Part shown: in pieces, positions 34,676-43,577 of the stretch
Layout of the letters: every line of letters begins with the position of its first letter
How positions within the stretch are numbered: position 1 is the stretch's first letter
Origin: Epilithonimonas sp042695135
GTDB lineage: Bacteria > Bacteroidota > Bacteroidia > Flavobacteriales > Weeksellaceae
Reading direction: 5' to 3'
DNA: 64,000 nt
NCBI RefSeq assembly: GCF_042695135.1
Contig: NZ_CP170547.1
Location: forward strand, 3,162,001-3,226,000
Made by a program: the position numbers and the translations under genes
Notes under the pieces: model-generated
Seen by the model: only the letters and a program-made list of their open reading frames with translations
Told to the model about the DNA's origin: nothing
The model's database searches: none

Positions 34676-36814
34676 TTATTTGATAAAGCCTCTGCTTCTA
34701 AGCAGCGGGTCGATACCAGCTTTGTGGCCGGTGAAGCCTTCAAAAGCTTTGTTGAGATCTACGCTGTTACCAACAGAAAGAATATATTTTCTAAAACGGT
34801 CACCATTCTCTCGGGTGATTCCGCCATTCGCTTTGATCCATTCCCAGGCATCGGAATCCAAAGTTTCTGACCATAGATACGCATAATATCCCGCTGAATA
34901 TCCGCCACCCCAAATGTGCGCAAAATAAGGCGTGTGATATCTTGGCGGAACCTGAGAAACTAATAATCCGTATTTGGACAAAGCCTGTTTTTCAAAATCT
35001 AAAACCGGAATCAGCTGACTGTCAGAAGTTACGGTATGCCAATTCATATCCAAAGTTGCAGCTGCTACCAATTCTGTTGTTGCATAACCTTGATTAAAGT
35101 TTGCCGCTTTTTTAATTTTATCAATTAATGTCTGAGGCATTGGCTGTTTGGTCTGGTAATGCAAGGCATAATTCTTCAGAATCTCAGGTTCCAGGGCAAA
35201 ATGTTCATTGATCTGAGACGGGAATTCTACAAAATCTCTCGGGGTATTAGCTCCGGAAATTGATGCATATTTTTGATCTGCAAATAAGCCGTGCAATGTG
35301 TGACCAAACTCGTGGAACAATGTTTCCACATCATCATAAGAGATCAAAGATGGTTTTCCCGGTGCCGGTTTCTGGAAATTATAAACATTCACGATGACAG
35401 GTTTTTGGCCCAATTGATGAGATTGCTGAACAAAGTTGTTCATCCACGCGCCACCACTTTTGTTGCTTCTCGTGTAGAAATCCAGGTAGTAAAGTGCCAA
35501 AGATTTTCCGTCTCTGTCAAATACCTCATAAGCCACAACTTCCGGATGGTAAACCGGAAGGTCTTTTCTGACCTTGAACGTGATTCCGTAGAATTTCTCA
35601 GCTGCATAGAAAACGCCTTTTTCCAAAGCTGTTGTTACTTCGAAGTAAGGTTTGATCTCGTTATCATCGAGGTCATATTTTGCTTTTCTCACCTGTTCAG
35701 AATAGAAATTCCAGTCCCAAGGTTCAACTTTGAAACCGCCTTTCTGCGCATCAATTACTTCCTGTATTTCTTTTGCTTCACGGTTTGCCGTTTCTACAGC
35801 CGGTTTTGCCAATTGCGCCAAAAGTCCCATTGCGGCTTCCGGATTTTTTGCCATCTGATCCTGCAGGCTCCATTCTGCAAAGTTTTTCTTTCCGAAAAGC
35901 TGGGCTTTCTGTAATCTTAGTTTTGCCAGTTTTTCTACTGTTTCTCTTGTATCGTTGGCATCGCCTTTCTCAGCTCTTGTCCAGGATGCTTTGAAGAGTT
36001 TTTCTCTCGTAGCTCTGTTTTTAAGGTTCTGCAAAATCGGCTGCTGGGTTGTATTCTGTAATGCCAAAAGATATTTTCCTTTTTGTCCGGCTTTTTCTGC
36101 ATCTGCAGAAGCTGCGGCAATTTCGTCTGCTGAAAGTCCGTCCAGTTCTTTAACATCTGAGATCAAAACACCGCCATTTTTTCTGGCTTCCAACAATTTG
36201 TTACTGAACTGAGTTGCCAAAGTCGCCAGCTGCTGGTTGATTTCTTTTAGTTTTTCTTTATTTTCTGTGGAAAGATTTGCGCCTGCCAGTTCGAAGTTGG
36301 TGAGGTAAAACTCAGTTAATCTTTTACTTTCTGCATCTAACTTATCGGTTTTTACGGCTTTTAATCTTTTGTATAATTTTTCGTTTAAAGAAATTTTATC
36401 GGAATGCGATGCGAAAATTGGTGCATATTCTTCCTCCAGTTTCTGAAGATCATCATTGGTATTGGAACTCGTCAGGTTATAAAAAATGATTGTTGCTCTT
36501 CCCAAAGTCGGTCCGCTGTTTTCCAAAGCGAGAACGGTATTTTCAAATGTCGGAGCCGCTTTGTCATTCACGATTTTATCGATGTTGATTAATTGTTCCT
36601 TCAAGCCAAATTCGAAAGCGGGTTTGAAATGACTGTCTTTGATCTTATCAAATTCCGGCGCCTGGTATTGAAGCGGACTTTTTCTGAGAAACGGATTGTC
36701 CTTAATGGATTGTTCTGTGGAAACTGCTGTTTTTTTTACCTGAGAATTTATCATAATATTTCCTGCGTTGAAAGCAATAAATGTTATTAGTAATGATGTT
36801 TTTATTTTCTTCAT
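34676..36814 (-). CDS. M3-family oligopeptidase (Dcp-like), exported
   Basis: A 712-residue zinc metallopeptidase of the M3 (peptidyl-dipeptidase Dcp/oligopeptidase A) family. A signal-like leader precedes the domain, which ends near residue 712. The zinc site HEFGHTLHGLF is near residue 500, and the following NEHFALEPEIL supplies the third ligand Glu. DFYTRSNKSGGAWMNNF and HIWGGGYSAGYYAYLWSE are typical of Dcp. It cuts short peptides, likely in the periplasm. Monocistronic. Confidence 0.92.
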   Translation of the reverse strand: MKKIKTSLLITFIAFNAGNIMINSQVKKTAVSTEQSIKDNPFLRKSPLQYQAPEFDKIKDSHFKPAFEFGLKEQLINIDKIVNDKAAPTFENTVLALENSGPTLGRATIIFYNLTSSNTNDDLQKLEEEYAPIFASHSDKISLNEKLYKRLKAVKTDKLDAESKRLTEFYLTNFELAGANLSTENKEKLKEINQQLATLATQFSNKLLEARKNGGVLISDVKELDGLSADEIAAASADAEKAGQKGKYLLALQNTTQQPILQNLKNRATREKLFKASWTRAEKGDANDTRETVEKLAKLRLQKAQLFGKKNFAEWSLQDQMAKNPEAAMGLLAQLAKPAVETANREAKEIQEVIDAQKGGFKVEPWDWNFYSEQVRKAKYDLDDNEIKPYFEVTTALEKGVFYAAEKFYGITFKVRKDLPVYHPEVVAYEVFDRDGKSLALYYLDFYTRSNKSGGAWMNNFVQQSHQLGQKPVIVNVYNFQKPAPGKPSLISYDDVETLFHEFGHTLHGLFADQKYASISGANTPRDFVEFPSQINEHFALEPEILKNYALHYQTKQPMPQTLIDKIKKAANFNQGYATTELVAAATLDMNWHTVTSDSQLIPVLDFEKQALSKYGLLVSQVPPRYHTPYFAHIWGGGYSAGYYAYLWSETLDSDAWEWIKANGGITRENGDRFRKYILSVGNSVDLNKAFEGFTGHKAGIDPLLRSRGFIK

Positions 36815-36939
36815 TGAAACATAAATTATTTGGGGAATAAAAGTAAGGAAAAGTAAAGGAATATGCGAATTGTATTTTTGAAAGTGTTATTATAACTAAT
36901 AACTTATTTCTTGAGTAAGCTTGTTCTTATATTGAATCC

Positions 36940-37029
36940 GCAGCCCGACTTGAACGGAGCTCATTTTTTGTGGCTGGAAAAGCAAAGGCAAAAATAGCGG
37001 GAGTGGAAGGCGGAAAAAGCTGCCCAAAT
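36940..37029 (+). repeat. Dispersed repeat, copy B (plus orientation)
   Basis: Starts with GCAGCCCGACTTGAACGGA and ends with GGGAGTGGAAGGCGGAAAA then GCTGCCCAAAT, the same ends as copy A at 26402-26521. The internal part is shorter and different. It lies 40 bases from the end of the KefC-like gene. The rest of the 36815-37069 gap is AT-rich without genes. Confidence 0.7.
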
Positions 37030-37069
37030 CATTCTCATCTTTATCATCTCAAGAATAGAGATAAAAAAA

Positions 37070-38923
37070 TTATTTATCCTCATCATCGTCGCCGCTCCAG
37101 TGGTTTTCTTCAAAAGAAATACTGTCGAGAGCCAGTAATTGTGCCTCGCGTTCCAGTCTTTCACGAAGTGTAAAAGTGATAAGACCCTGGTCTTTTTCTT
37201 TTGCCAATTGTCTCGTCATTGCTTTGTCGATGATCATAAAACGCTTGCCCATTCTTCTGGCGGTATATTTCCGCATGCCGTTTTCCTTGAGGATGTCAAC
37301 CGCCATATCGACTGCTGTCCCCAGCGTTTCACGATAGATATTGTCCACTTTTTTATTGAGGAATTCATAGGCATCGAGACGGTTTTTTGCCCTTACAAAG
37401 ATCTTGAGATCAGGATAATTTTCTTTGGCATAATCTACCAGAAACTTATTCTTCTCCGGATCATCCAGGCAGATGACAAGCAGTTCTGCATCTTCGATAC
37501 CGGCAGAACGCAATAAGGCAGGTTTTGTAGCATCGCCATAATACACGTTGAAACCATTGGAACGCAGCAGTGCAACACGATCCGGATCATTGTCCAAAAC
37601 GGTGGATCGGATGCCGTTGGCTTTCAGCAATCGACCAACCGTACTTCCAAAATATCCGAAACCGACGATGATTATTTTTCTTTGCTTGATGATGCCGAGC
37701 TCTACATTCTCCTCGGATTTTTGTTTGATAAAACGTTTGTCCAGGATTTTTTCTTTGAAGATCAAAAGCAATGGCGACATACACATCGTAATCGCAACAA
37801 TCGCCATCAATTCTGAATTAGCCTGATAGTCTATCAAATATAAACCGGCTGAAAAATTAATCAAAACAAAAGCAAACTCTCCTACCTGTGACAGGGCAAA
37901 AGCGAGGAAAAAACTCTGCTCATTGTTCATTTTGTAATACTTCCCGATCCCGACCAGAACACAAGCCTTAATGCCCAGAACGATAAACGCCGCCGAAAAG
38001 ATGAAAAATGGTTTTGATGCGATGATATCAAAGTTGATGGTTGCCCCGACACTTACAAAAAATACCGCCAGCAACAAGCCTTTGAAGGGATCTATATTAC
38101 TTTCCAGCTCGTGGCGGAACTCGCTGTTTGCCAGCATCACACCAGCGATGAAAGCGCCTAAAGCAGGACTCAGACCAATGGAGATCATCAATTCCGAAAC
38201 GCCGATCACGAGGAATAGTGAAGCGGCTGTCAGAAGTTCATTAAGCCCCGATTTTGAAACAAATCTAAGGAACGGAATGAAAATATAACGCCCCAATAAG
38301 ATCAAAGTCAGAACCGCAACGATCACTGTAAAAGGCTGCAGCCACTCCGGAATAAAATGTAATAACACCTTTTCGTGATCTGCCTGGGCAATAGCCTTCT
38401 CGGATTTTGAAAGGAAAGGCAAAAGTGCCAGGATCGGGATCACGGCAATATCCTGGAAAAGCAAAATCGAGAATGAAGACTCGCCACTTACGGTTCTGAA
38501 AAGATTTTTTTCTTTCAGCGTCTGCAAAACAATCGCAGTAGAAGACATTGCAAAACACAGCGAAATGATAAACGATTTTTTCAGCCCGAATCCGGCAATA
38601 TAAAACACAATGAAAATCCCTACTATACTCAACAGCATCTGGCTCAATCCCAGTCCGAGGATCCGTTTTCTGATCTGCCAGAGTTTTTGCGGTTCCAGCT
38701 CCAGTCCGACCAGAAACAACAGCATAATAACGCCCAATTCCGAAGCGTGCATAATGTCTTCCGCGTTTCTCCCAGTCAACTGCAGACAAAAAGGTCCGAT
38801 CAGAATCCCGCCAAGCAGATATCCAATCACGGAACTCAAACCCAGTTTTTTCCCCAGCGGCACCATAATGATGGCAACGCCTAAGAAAATAAGAATGGTC
38901 ATTGCAATTGAATTTTCCATCAT
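37070..38923 (-). CDS. KefB/KefC-type CPA2 cation:proton antiporter with TrkA-N domain
   Basis: A 617-residue potassium (or proton) antiporter: about 12 helices (1-380), then a Rossmann-type TrkA-N domain (IIIVGFGYFGSTVGRLL, VYYGDATKPALLRSAG) and an acidic tail (WSGDDDEDK). I use the ATG at 38923, which forms a 4-base ATGA overlap with the upstream KefF-like gene and gives a normal N-terminus (MMENSIAMTILIFLG). Translational coupling with an NAD(P)H:quinone oxidoreductase matches the KefF-KefC arrangement. Ligand control (glutathione adducts in E. coli) cannot be assumed here. Confidence 0.88.
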   Translation of the reverse strand: MMENSIAMTILIFLGVAIIMVPLGKKLGLSSVIGYLLGGILIGPFCLQLTGRNAEDIMHASELGVIMLLFLVGLELEPQKLWQIRKRILGLGLSQMLLSIVGIFIVFYIAGFGLKKSFIISLCFAMSSTAIVLQTLKEKNLFRTVSGESSFSILLFQDIAVIPILALLPFLSKSEKAIAQADHEKVLLHFIPEWLQPFTVIVAVLTLILLGRYIFIPFLRFVSKSGLNELLTAASLFLVIGVSELMISIGLSPALGAFIAGVMLANSEFRHELESNIDPFKGLLLAVFFVSVGATINFDIIASKPFFIFSAAFIVLGIKACVLVGIGKYYKMNNEQSFFLAFALSQVGEFAFVLINFSAGLYLIDYQANSELMAIVAITMCMSPLLLIFKEKILDKRFIKQKSEENVELGIIKQRKIIIVGFGYFGSTVGRLLKANGIRSTVLDNDPDRVALLRSNGFNVYYGDATKPALLRSAGIEDAELLVICLDDPEKNKFLVDYAKENYPDLKIFVRAKNRLDAYEFLNKKVDNIYRETLGTAVDMAVDILKENGMRKYTARRMGKRFMIIDKAMTRQLAKEKDQGLITFTLRERLEREAQLLALDSISFEENHWSGDDDEDK

Positions 38924-39492
38924 TCTATTTTTAAAATTTCTGATAATTCCTGACAAAAAACGTCAAGCTTTTCATCATCCAGATTATCGGCGTTGTAAAT
39001 GATATGCGTTTTTTTCAGTTCTATATTATTAATATCCAGAGAAACCCGGAGACCGGTAAGCAGTTCCTCTGCAGAGGTTTTGTATTTTCCTTCTTTTGTA
39101 TAATTACTTTCGCTTCCGCCAACGCTCACGATGATCAAAGCGTCTTTTCCGGACAGGATATTCTGATCGCCTTCCGAGATCCAGCGCATATCAAAAACCT
39201 CATCGATCCAGAGCTTCAGCAAAGGCGGCAACCCAAACCAGATGATCGGAAAATGAAAAATGATTCTTTCATATTGAATAATTCGCTTCCTTTCGCGAAA
39301 GGTATGAATGTGAAAATCAGGATAATCCTCGTACAAATCCCGTAAGGTTACATTTGGCATATTCTCATAACATTCCAACAATCTAACATTTGTGGTAGAA
39401 TGTTCAAAGTAAGGATGTGCAAAAAGTACCAGTGTTTTTTTCAAAAGGAATTGCGATTTCAGTAAATATAATGAAAATTTGTGCCGAATCAA
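38920..39492 (-). CDS. KefF-like NAD(P)H:quinone oxidoreductase
   Basis: A 190-residue flavodoxin-like oxidoreductase. The FMN loop is KKTLVLFAHPYFEHSTTN, the second motif IIFHFPIIWFGLPPLLKLWIDE, and the third IIVSVGGSE. In E. coli KefF activates KefC, and the gene overlap with the antiporter here (ATGA) supports a similar partnership. The N-terminal 16 residues (MIRHKFSLYLL) are not family-like. A TTG at 39444 (LKKTLVLF) may be the real start. Cytoplasmic. Confidence 0.85.
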   Translation of the reverse strand: MIRHKFSLYLLKSQFLLKKTLVLFAHPYFEHSTTNVRLLECYENMPNVTLRDLYEDYPDFHIHTFRERKRIIQYERIIFHFPIIWFGLPPLLKLWIDEVFDMRWISEGDQNILSGKDALIIVSVGGSESNYTKEGKYKTSAEELLTGLRVSLDINNIELKKTHIIYNADNLDDEKLDVFCQELSEILKIE

Positions 39493-39587
39493 ATTCTATT
39501 GTATTATGAAATTGAAAATAATTTGGGAGATTGAAAAAATCTAAAGAAATTTCTAAAACAGATATTGGTTAATCAAACTGTATAAAA

Positions 39588-39618
39588 AAAACCCGGACGA
39601 AAAAATCATCCGGGTTTT
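39588..39618 (-). terminator. Terminator of the LemA-TPM operon
   Basis: AAAACCCGGA (39588-39597) pairs with TCCGGGTTTT (39609-39618), with an 11-base loop and a T-run on the minus strand. Confidence 0.85.
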
Positions 39619-39636
39619 ATATTTTAAAATCTTAAT

Positions 39637-40431
39637 CTACCATCCGCCGGAAGCGCCGCCGCCGCCGAAACTTCCGCCGCCGCCAAAGCCGCCAAAACCT
39701 CCGCCGCCACTGCTTCCACCGCCAAATCCTCCGCCGCCGAAACTGCCAGGGAATGGGAAAAACCCACCGCCATATCGCCGGCTTCCTTTTCTGGAAAGGG
39801 TATAATCGTCATCATCGTTGTTGCCGCGGTTATTTCTGTTAATAATACTTATCAAAATAATAATGATAATTACAATCAGAACAAGTGAACCAACATTGAT
39901 CCCACCATCTTTTGGTTGTTTCTTAACAATCGGCTTGAATTTCCCCTGGACTGCTTCCATAATCGCAGAAGTTCCACGATCGATCCCGTTGTACCATTCT
40001 CCTTTTTTAAAACTAGGAGTAACGAGATAATCCAAAATCTGACCTGCAACCGAAGCCGTCAAATACTGCTCCACTGCACGCCCTTGCTGGATGGACATCG
40101 TATGATCTTCTGTCGCAATCATAAAAACGACGCCATTATCTACGCCTTTCTGCCCTATTCCCCATTTTTCACCATACATTGTTGCAAGGTAATTCACATC
40201 TTCGCCACCGGTTGTCGGGAGAATAATGACTTCGATTTCTGTCGAAGTAGAGTCGGAAAATTTGATCAATTTTTGATTCAGCGCGTCCTTTTCACTTTCA
40301 GAAAGTAAATTTGCTTTATCATAAACCGGATAAAGTACAGCCGGTTTTTCCGGAATATTCTGAGCCTTGATGAAGAAACCAAAAATCAGGGATAAGGCGA
40401 AAACATATCGTTTAAGAGAAGCTGATTTCAT
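39637..40431 (-). CDS. TPM-domain membrane protein with Gly-rich tail (YgcG type)
   Basis: A 264-residue exported protein: signal peptide (MKSASLKRYVFALSLIFG), TPM domain (about 30-160; LSESEKDALNQKLIKFSDSTS, TEIEVIILPTTGGEDVN, VMFMIATEDHTMSIQQG-like stretch), one membrane helix and a strongly glycine-rich end (GGGFGGFGGGGSFGG, finishing GGASGGW). I prefer the ATG at 40431 because it gives the best signal peptide; it overlaps the upstream gene by 20 bases. TPM proteins with LemA form a conserved operon in many bacteria. Role unknown, possibly membrane-protein quality control. Confidence 0.82.
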   Translation of the reverse strand: MKSASLKRYVFALSLIFGFFIKAQNIPEKPAVLYPVYDKANLLSESEKDALNQKLIKFSDSTSTEIEVIILPTTGGEDVNYLATMYGEKWGIGQKGVDNGVVFMIATEDHTMSIQQGRAVEQYLTASVAGQILDYLVTPSFKKGEWYNGIDRGTSAIMEAVQGKFKPIVKKQPKDGGINVGSLVLIVIIIIILISIINRNNRGNNDDDDYTLSRKGSRRYGGGFFPFPGSFGGGGFGGGSSGGGGFGGFGGGGSFGGGGASGGW

Positions 40432-40840
40432 TTGGTAATTCATTGATATTTTCTCCATGGACAGGGAAATATTTTTTCAGTTCGTGTCCTGTTTTCAGGA
40501 TTGCCTCCTTCAGGCCCTGGTAATAATTTTCTTTTACAAATTCAGCAGTGATCTCATCGTGGATCGTGTCCCAGAAAGACTGTTTCACTTTTGCGTGGAT
40601 TCCTTCATCACCAATAATCGTGAGATAATGGTGTTCAAAATTGACATAAAACAAAACTGCATTTCTTTCCTTTGTAAGATGCATTTCCAAGGATCGGAAG
40701 ATGCCAAAAGCTTTCTTGGCAAAGTCACCTTCCGCCGTAGAGTCGATATGTACACGAATCTCACCCGAAGAGTGATCCTCAGCTATTTTGATGGCTTCCA
40801 CAAGGGAAGCCATCTCTGTATTTGTAAGAAAACTGTTCAT
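40412..40840 (-). CDS. TPM-domain protein without signal peptide
   Basis: A 142-residue cytoplasmic TPM-domain protein (SLVEAIKIAEDHSSGEIRVHID, ILRSLEMHLTKERNAVLFYVN-like region, YYQGLKEAILKTGHELKKYFP). It sits between LemA and the glycine-rich TPM protein in one operon (5 bases from the lemA stop, 20-base overlap with the next gene). Its soluble state beside an exported paralogue suggests division of labour across the membrane. Confidence 0.83.
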   Translation of the reverse strand: MNSFLTNTEMASLVEAIKIAEDHSSGEIRVHIDSTAEGDFAKKAFGIFRSLEMHLTKERNAVLFYVNFEHHYLTIIGDEGIHAKVKQSFWDTIHDEITAEFVKENYYQGLKEAILKTGHELKKYFPVHGENINELPNEISFS

Positions 40841-40845
40841 TGTTC

Positions 40846-41442
40846 CTAAAACACGCTTGGTGCTTTTTCTGCGCCAGCTTCAGATTTGAAAGTAGGTTTA
40901 GATTTGAACTTCGGAAAAAATGCAGCCACTATATTCCCGGGAAACGTCTCTACAAGATTATTAAAACCTTTTACAGATCCGTTGTAATAAACAGTTTCGG
41001 AACGTATACTGTTCTCAATCGCTGTATATTCTCTCTGGAAATTGATGTATTGCTGATCGGCTTTCAAATCAGGATATTTTTCTACCACAACCAATAATTT
41101 TCCTAAAGCGCCACTCAACTGGCTTTGAGCCTGTTGGAATTTTGCCATATCAGCTTCGGTCATATTTGTAGGATCAATATTTACAGAAGTTGCTTTTGCT
41201 CTGGCTTCTATAACCTGCGTCAGGGTTTCCTGCTCGTATTTTGCATACGATTTTACGGTTCTTTCCAGATTTGGAATTAGATTCGCTCTTTTCTGATAGA
41301 CGGTTTCTACGTTTGCCCATTTTTCAAGAACATCATTATTCGCCTTGACCATGTCATTGTATCTTCCTGACCCCCAAAAGAAAACTATTGCTGCTAATAC
41401 CAATAATCCGACACCAGCAAGCAGGCAGCCTTTACCTCTCAT
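40846..41442 (-). CDS. lemA: LemA-family membrane protein
   Basis: A 198-residue protein with an N-terminal membrane helix (GCLLAGVGLLVLAAIVFFWG) and a long helical outside domain. YNDMVKANNDVLEKWANVETVYQKRANLIPNLERTVK is the signature LemA stretch (given here only as a region, residues about 28-64), followed by FQREYTAIENSIRSETVYYNG. Heads the lemA-TPM-TPM operon. The molecular function is unknown. Confidence 0.9.
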   Translation of the reverse strand: MRGKGCLLAGVGLLVLAAIVFFWGSGRYNDMVKANNDVLEKWANVETVYQKRANLIPNLERTVKSYAKYEQETLTQVIEARAKATSVNIDPTNMTEADMAKFQQAQSQLSGALGKLLVVVEKYPDLKADQQYINFQREYTAIENSIRSETVYYNGSVKGFNNLVETFPGNIVAAFFPKFKSKPTFKSEAGAEKAPSVF

Positions 41443-41502
41443 ATTTTTATGTTTTTATAAATGTTAATAATCAAATATACAAATTAAATGCAATCGCAGA
41501 AT

Positions 41503-42273
41503 TTATTTATCAAAAACCTTGGCCTCTTCCCAAAGTTCATCCATTTTTTCCAAGTTCAAATCGGAAAGGCTAAGATTTTTCGATCTCGCAATATCTTCCA
41601 TTTTCTGAAATCTGGAAATGAATTTCGAATTGGTCTTTTCCAAAGCCGTATCGGCATTTAATCCCGAAATTCTGGCGTAATTAATCAAAGAAAAAAAGAC
41701 ATCGCCCAGTTCTTTTTCCTTTTTATCAGTTTCAGTTTCCGCGTGAAATTCCTCCAGTTCCTCTTCTACTTTTTTCCATGCATCTTCTGCAGAATCAAAT
41801 TCGAAGCCAATTCCTTTCACCTTATCCTGGATTCTGTAAGCTTTGATAATTGGCGGCAGACTTTTCGGAACACCTTCCAGAACGGACTTATTCCCTTCTT
41901 TCAGTTTCAGTTTTTCCCAATTTTGCTTCACCGCTTCTTCGTCTTCTGCTACGGCATCGCCATAAATATGAGGGTGGCGGAAAATCAGTTTTTCATTTAA
42001 GGAATTGATGACATCCGCAATATCAAAACTCTGTTTTTCAGAACCGATTTTTGCATAGAAAACCAAATGCAGAAGCACATCGCCAATTTCTTTTTTGATT
42101 TCCAAAAGGTCTTCATTCAGAATCGCATCAGACAATTCGTAAGTTTCTTCAAGTGTCAGATGACGCAGGCTTTCCAGAGTTTGTTTTTTGTCCCATGGGC
42201 ATTTTTCCCGCAAATCATCCATGATATCGAGAAGCCTTCCAAACGCTTCTATTTTTTCCTGTCGTGTGTTCAT
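41503..42273 (-). CDS. mazG: Nucleoside triphosphate pyrophosphohydrolase MazG
   Basis: A 256-residue house-cleaning enzyme that hydrolyses (d)NTPs to monophosphates. Two MazG domains are visible: CPWDKKQTLESLRHLTLEETYELSDAI and EIGDVLLHLVFYAKIG in the first, and EEELEEFHAE with KEKELGDVFFSLINYAR in the second. These E-x-x-E metal motifs are intact. Likely part of a minus-strand run with pcm and a PH protein, separated by about 30 bases. Confidence 0.93.
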   Translation of the reverse strand: MNTRQEKIEAFGRLLDIMDDLREKCPWDKKQTLESLRHLTLEETYELSDAILNEDLLEIKKEIGDVLLHLVFYAKIGSEKQSFDIADVINSLNEKLIFRHPHIYGDAVAEDEEAVKQNWEKLKLKEGNKSVLEGVPKSLPPIIKAYRIQDKVKGIGFEFDSAEDAWKKVEEELEEFHAETETDKKEKELGDVFFSLINYARISGLNADTALEKTNSKFISRFQKMEDIARSKNLSLSDLNLEKMDELWEEAKVFDK

Positions 42274-42306
42274 AAATGAGATTTGATAAATGATGAATGG
42301 TAAAAT

Positions 42307-42747
42307 TTATTTCCGAACATCTTCGATGATAATATGACGATTGATTTCCAGCAATTGCTTTAAAAATTCGTCCTGATTTTCCGGCGTGATGTAAAGATCG
42401 TTTTTATATTTTGAAAAGATGATGAGCCCGCCTTTTGCAGTTCCACATTTATGAAAACCACTCCACATTGTTTCTCCGATTCTGACCTTAGTTATTTTAA
42501 AAATATTGATTCTGAAAATATCAAAGATAATATTGACAATCAGTTCCTTATCCTTGATTTTAATCTTAATAAAGAAAAAATTGGTCAATAAAACCGAATT
42601 GATTCCACCTAAAATAAAAAACATTATCAGCCAATCCCCAAAGCCAGTATCAAAATAAGATGAAACCAGAATCACAGCAAAAAGCAGAGTGATTCCTAAA
42701 AATATAGAACCATAAATCCAGTCTCGCCGGCTTTTGTAAACTTTCAT
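42307..42747 (-). CDS. Small membrane protein with PH-like domain
   Basis: A 146-residue protein with two N-terminal helices (IYGSIFLGITLLFAVILVSSY, LIMFFILGGINSVLL) and a C-terminal PH-like beta domain (IKDKELIVNI, WSGFHKCGTAKGGLIIFSK, YITPENQDEFLKQL) of the bPH type. It starts with an ATG at 42747 that shares one base with the pcm TGA stop (TGATG), so it is translationally coupled to pcm. Function unknown. Confidence 0.75.
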   Translation of the reverse strand: MKVYKSRRDWIYGSIFLGITLLFAVILVSSYFDTGFGDWLIMFFILGGINSVLLTNFFFIKIKIKDKELIVNIIFDIFRINIFKITKVRIGETMWSGFHKCGTAKGGLIIFSKYKNDLYITPENQDEFLKQLLEINRHIIIEDVRK

Positions 42748-43397
42748 CAATTTGATTTATTTTGAAGCATCGGAACAAATTTGTAAACACCAAACTCCTC
42801 TTTCTCAAACTGTGTATCAGAGATTTTCGTAAATCTGTAAAGAATCTGTTCATCAGTTTTTCCAAGCGGAATCACCATTTTTCCGCCGACTTTAAGTTGT
42901 TTCAATAATTCTGTCGGGAGAATTTCTGCACCGCAGGTCACAAGAATTTTATCAAAAGGTGCAAAAGTCGGCAAACCTGCAAATCCATCTCCAAAACTTT
43001 GAAATTTCGGGCGAAGATCCAACGCTTTGAAAATTTTATGAGAAAAATCGAACAAGTCTTTTTGGCGTTCAACCGTATAAACCAGGGCATTCATTTTGAT
43101 AAGAACTGCCGTCTGATATCCACAGCCGGTTCCTATTTCCAGGATTTTTTCACCTTCATTCACTTCCAGTAATTCCGTTTGTTCTGCAACCGTTGACGGA
43201 TGAGAAATAGTCTGTTTTGCAGCAATAGGGAATGCGCGGTCTTCGTAAGCATAATCCTCGAAAACACTTTCTATAAAAAGATGCCTGGGAACATCATTCA
43301 TCGCAGACAAAACAAAACCATCGGTGATCCCAATCTTTTGATGCAGATAATCTATTAATTGTTTTCTTTTGCCTTTGTGAACGTAAGTATCTCTCAT
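42747..43397 (-). CDS. pcm: Protein-L-isoaspartate O-methyltransferase
   Basis: A 216-residue SAM-dependent repair enzyme that methylates isoaspartyl residues in damaged proteins. Motifs: KQTISHPSTVAEQTELL, ILEIGTGCGYQTAVL (SAM motif I), YTVERQ (motif II) and MVIPLGK near the end. The stop overlaps the next gene start. Monodomain, usual length. The gene is divergent from the ketosynthase gene at 43578. Confidence 0.93.
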   Translation of the reverse strand: MRDTYVHKGKRKQLIDYLHQKIGITDGFVLSAMNDVPRHLFIESVFEDYAYEDRAFPIAAKQTISHPSTVAEQTELLEVNEGEKILEIGTGCGYQTAVLIKMNALVYTVERQKDLFDFSHKIFKALDLRPKFQSFGDGFAGLPTFAPFDKILVTCGAEILPTELLKQLKVGGKMVIPLGKTDEQILYRFTKISDTQFEKEEFGVYKFVPMLQNKSN

Positions 43398-43577
43398 TAT
43401 TGCTGTTAGTTCTTTCTAATAAAGATGCAATTTCCGAAGGATAAATTTAAAATCCAAACAAGAATCATAAATTTAAACATTTATTAAAAAAATCTCCCCC
43501 GTTCAGATTAAACTTTATAAATTTGACTGTTTTTTTATTAAAAATATAAATTTAGTTTCAATTAATTGAATGAAAGA

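Noticed and set aside
35291..35914. 207-codon ORF antisense to the M3 peptidase
   Set aside because: It is fully inside a well-supported gene on the other strand, and its Phe/Cys-rich product looks like a shadow frame.
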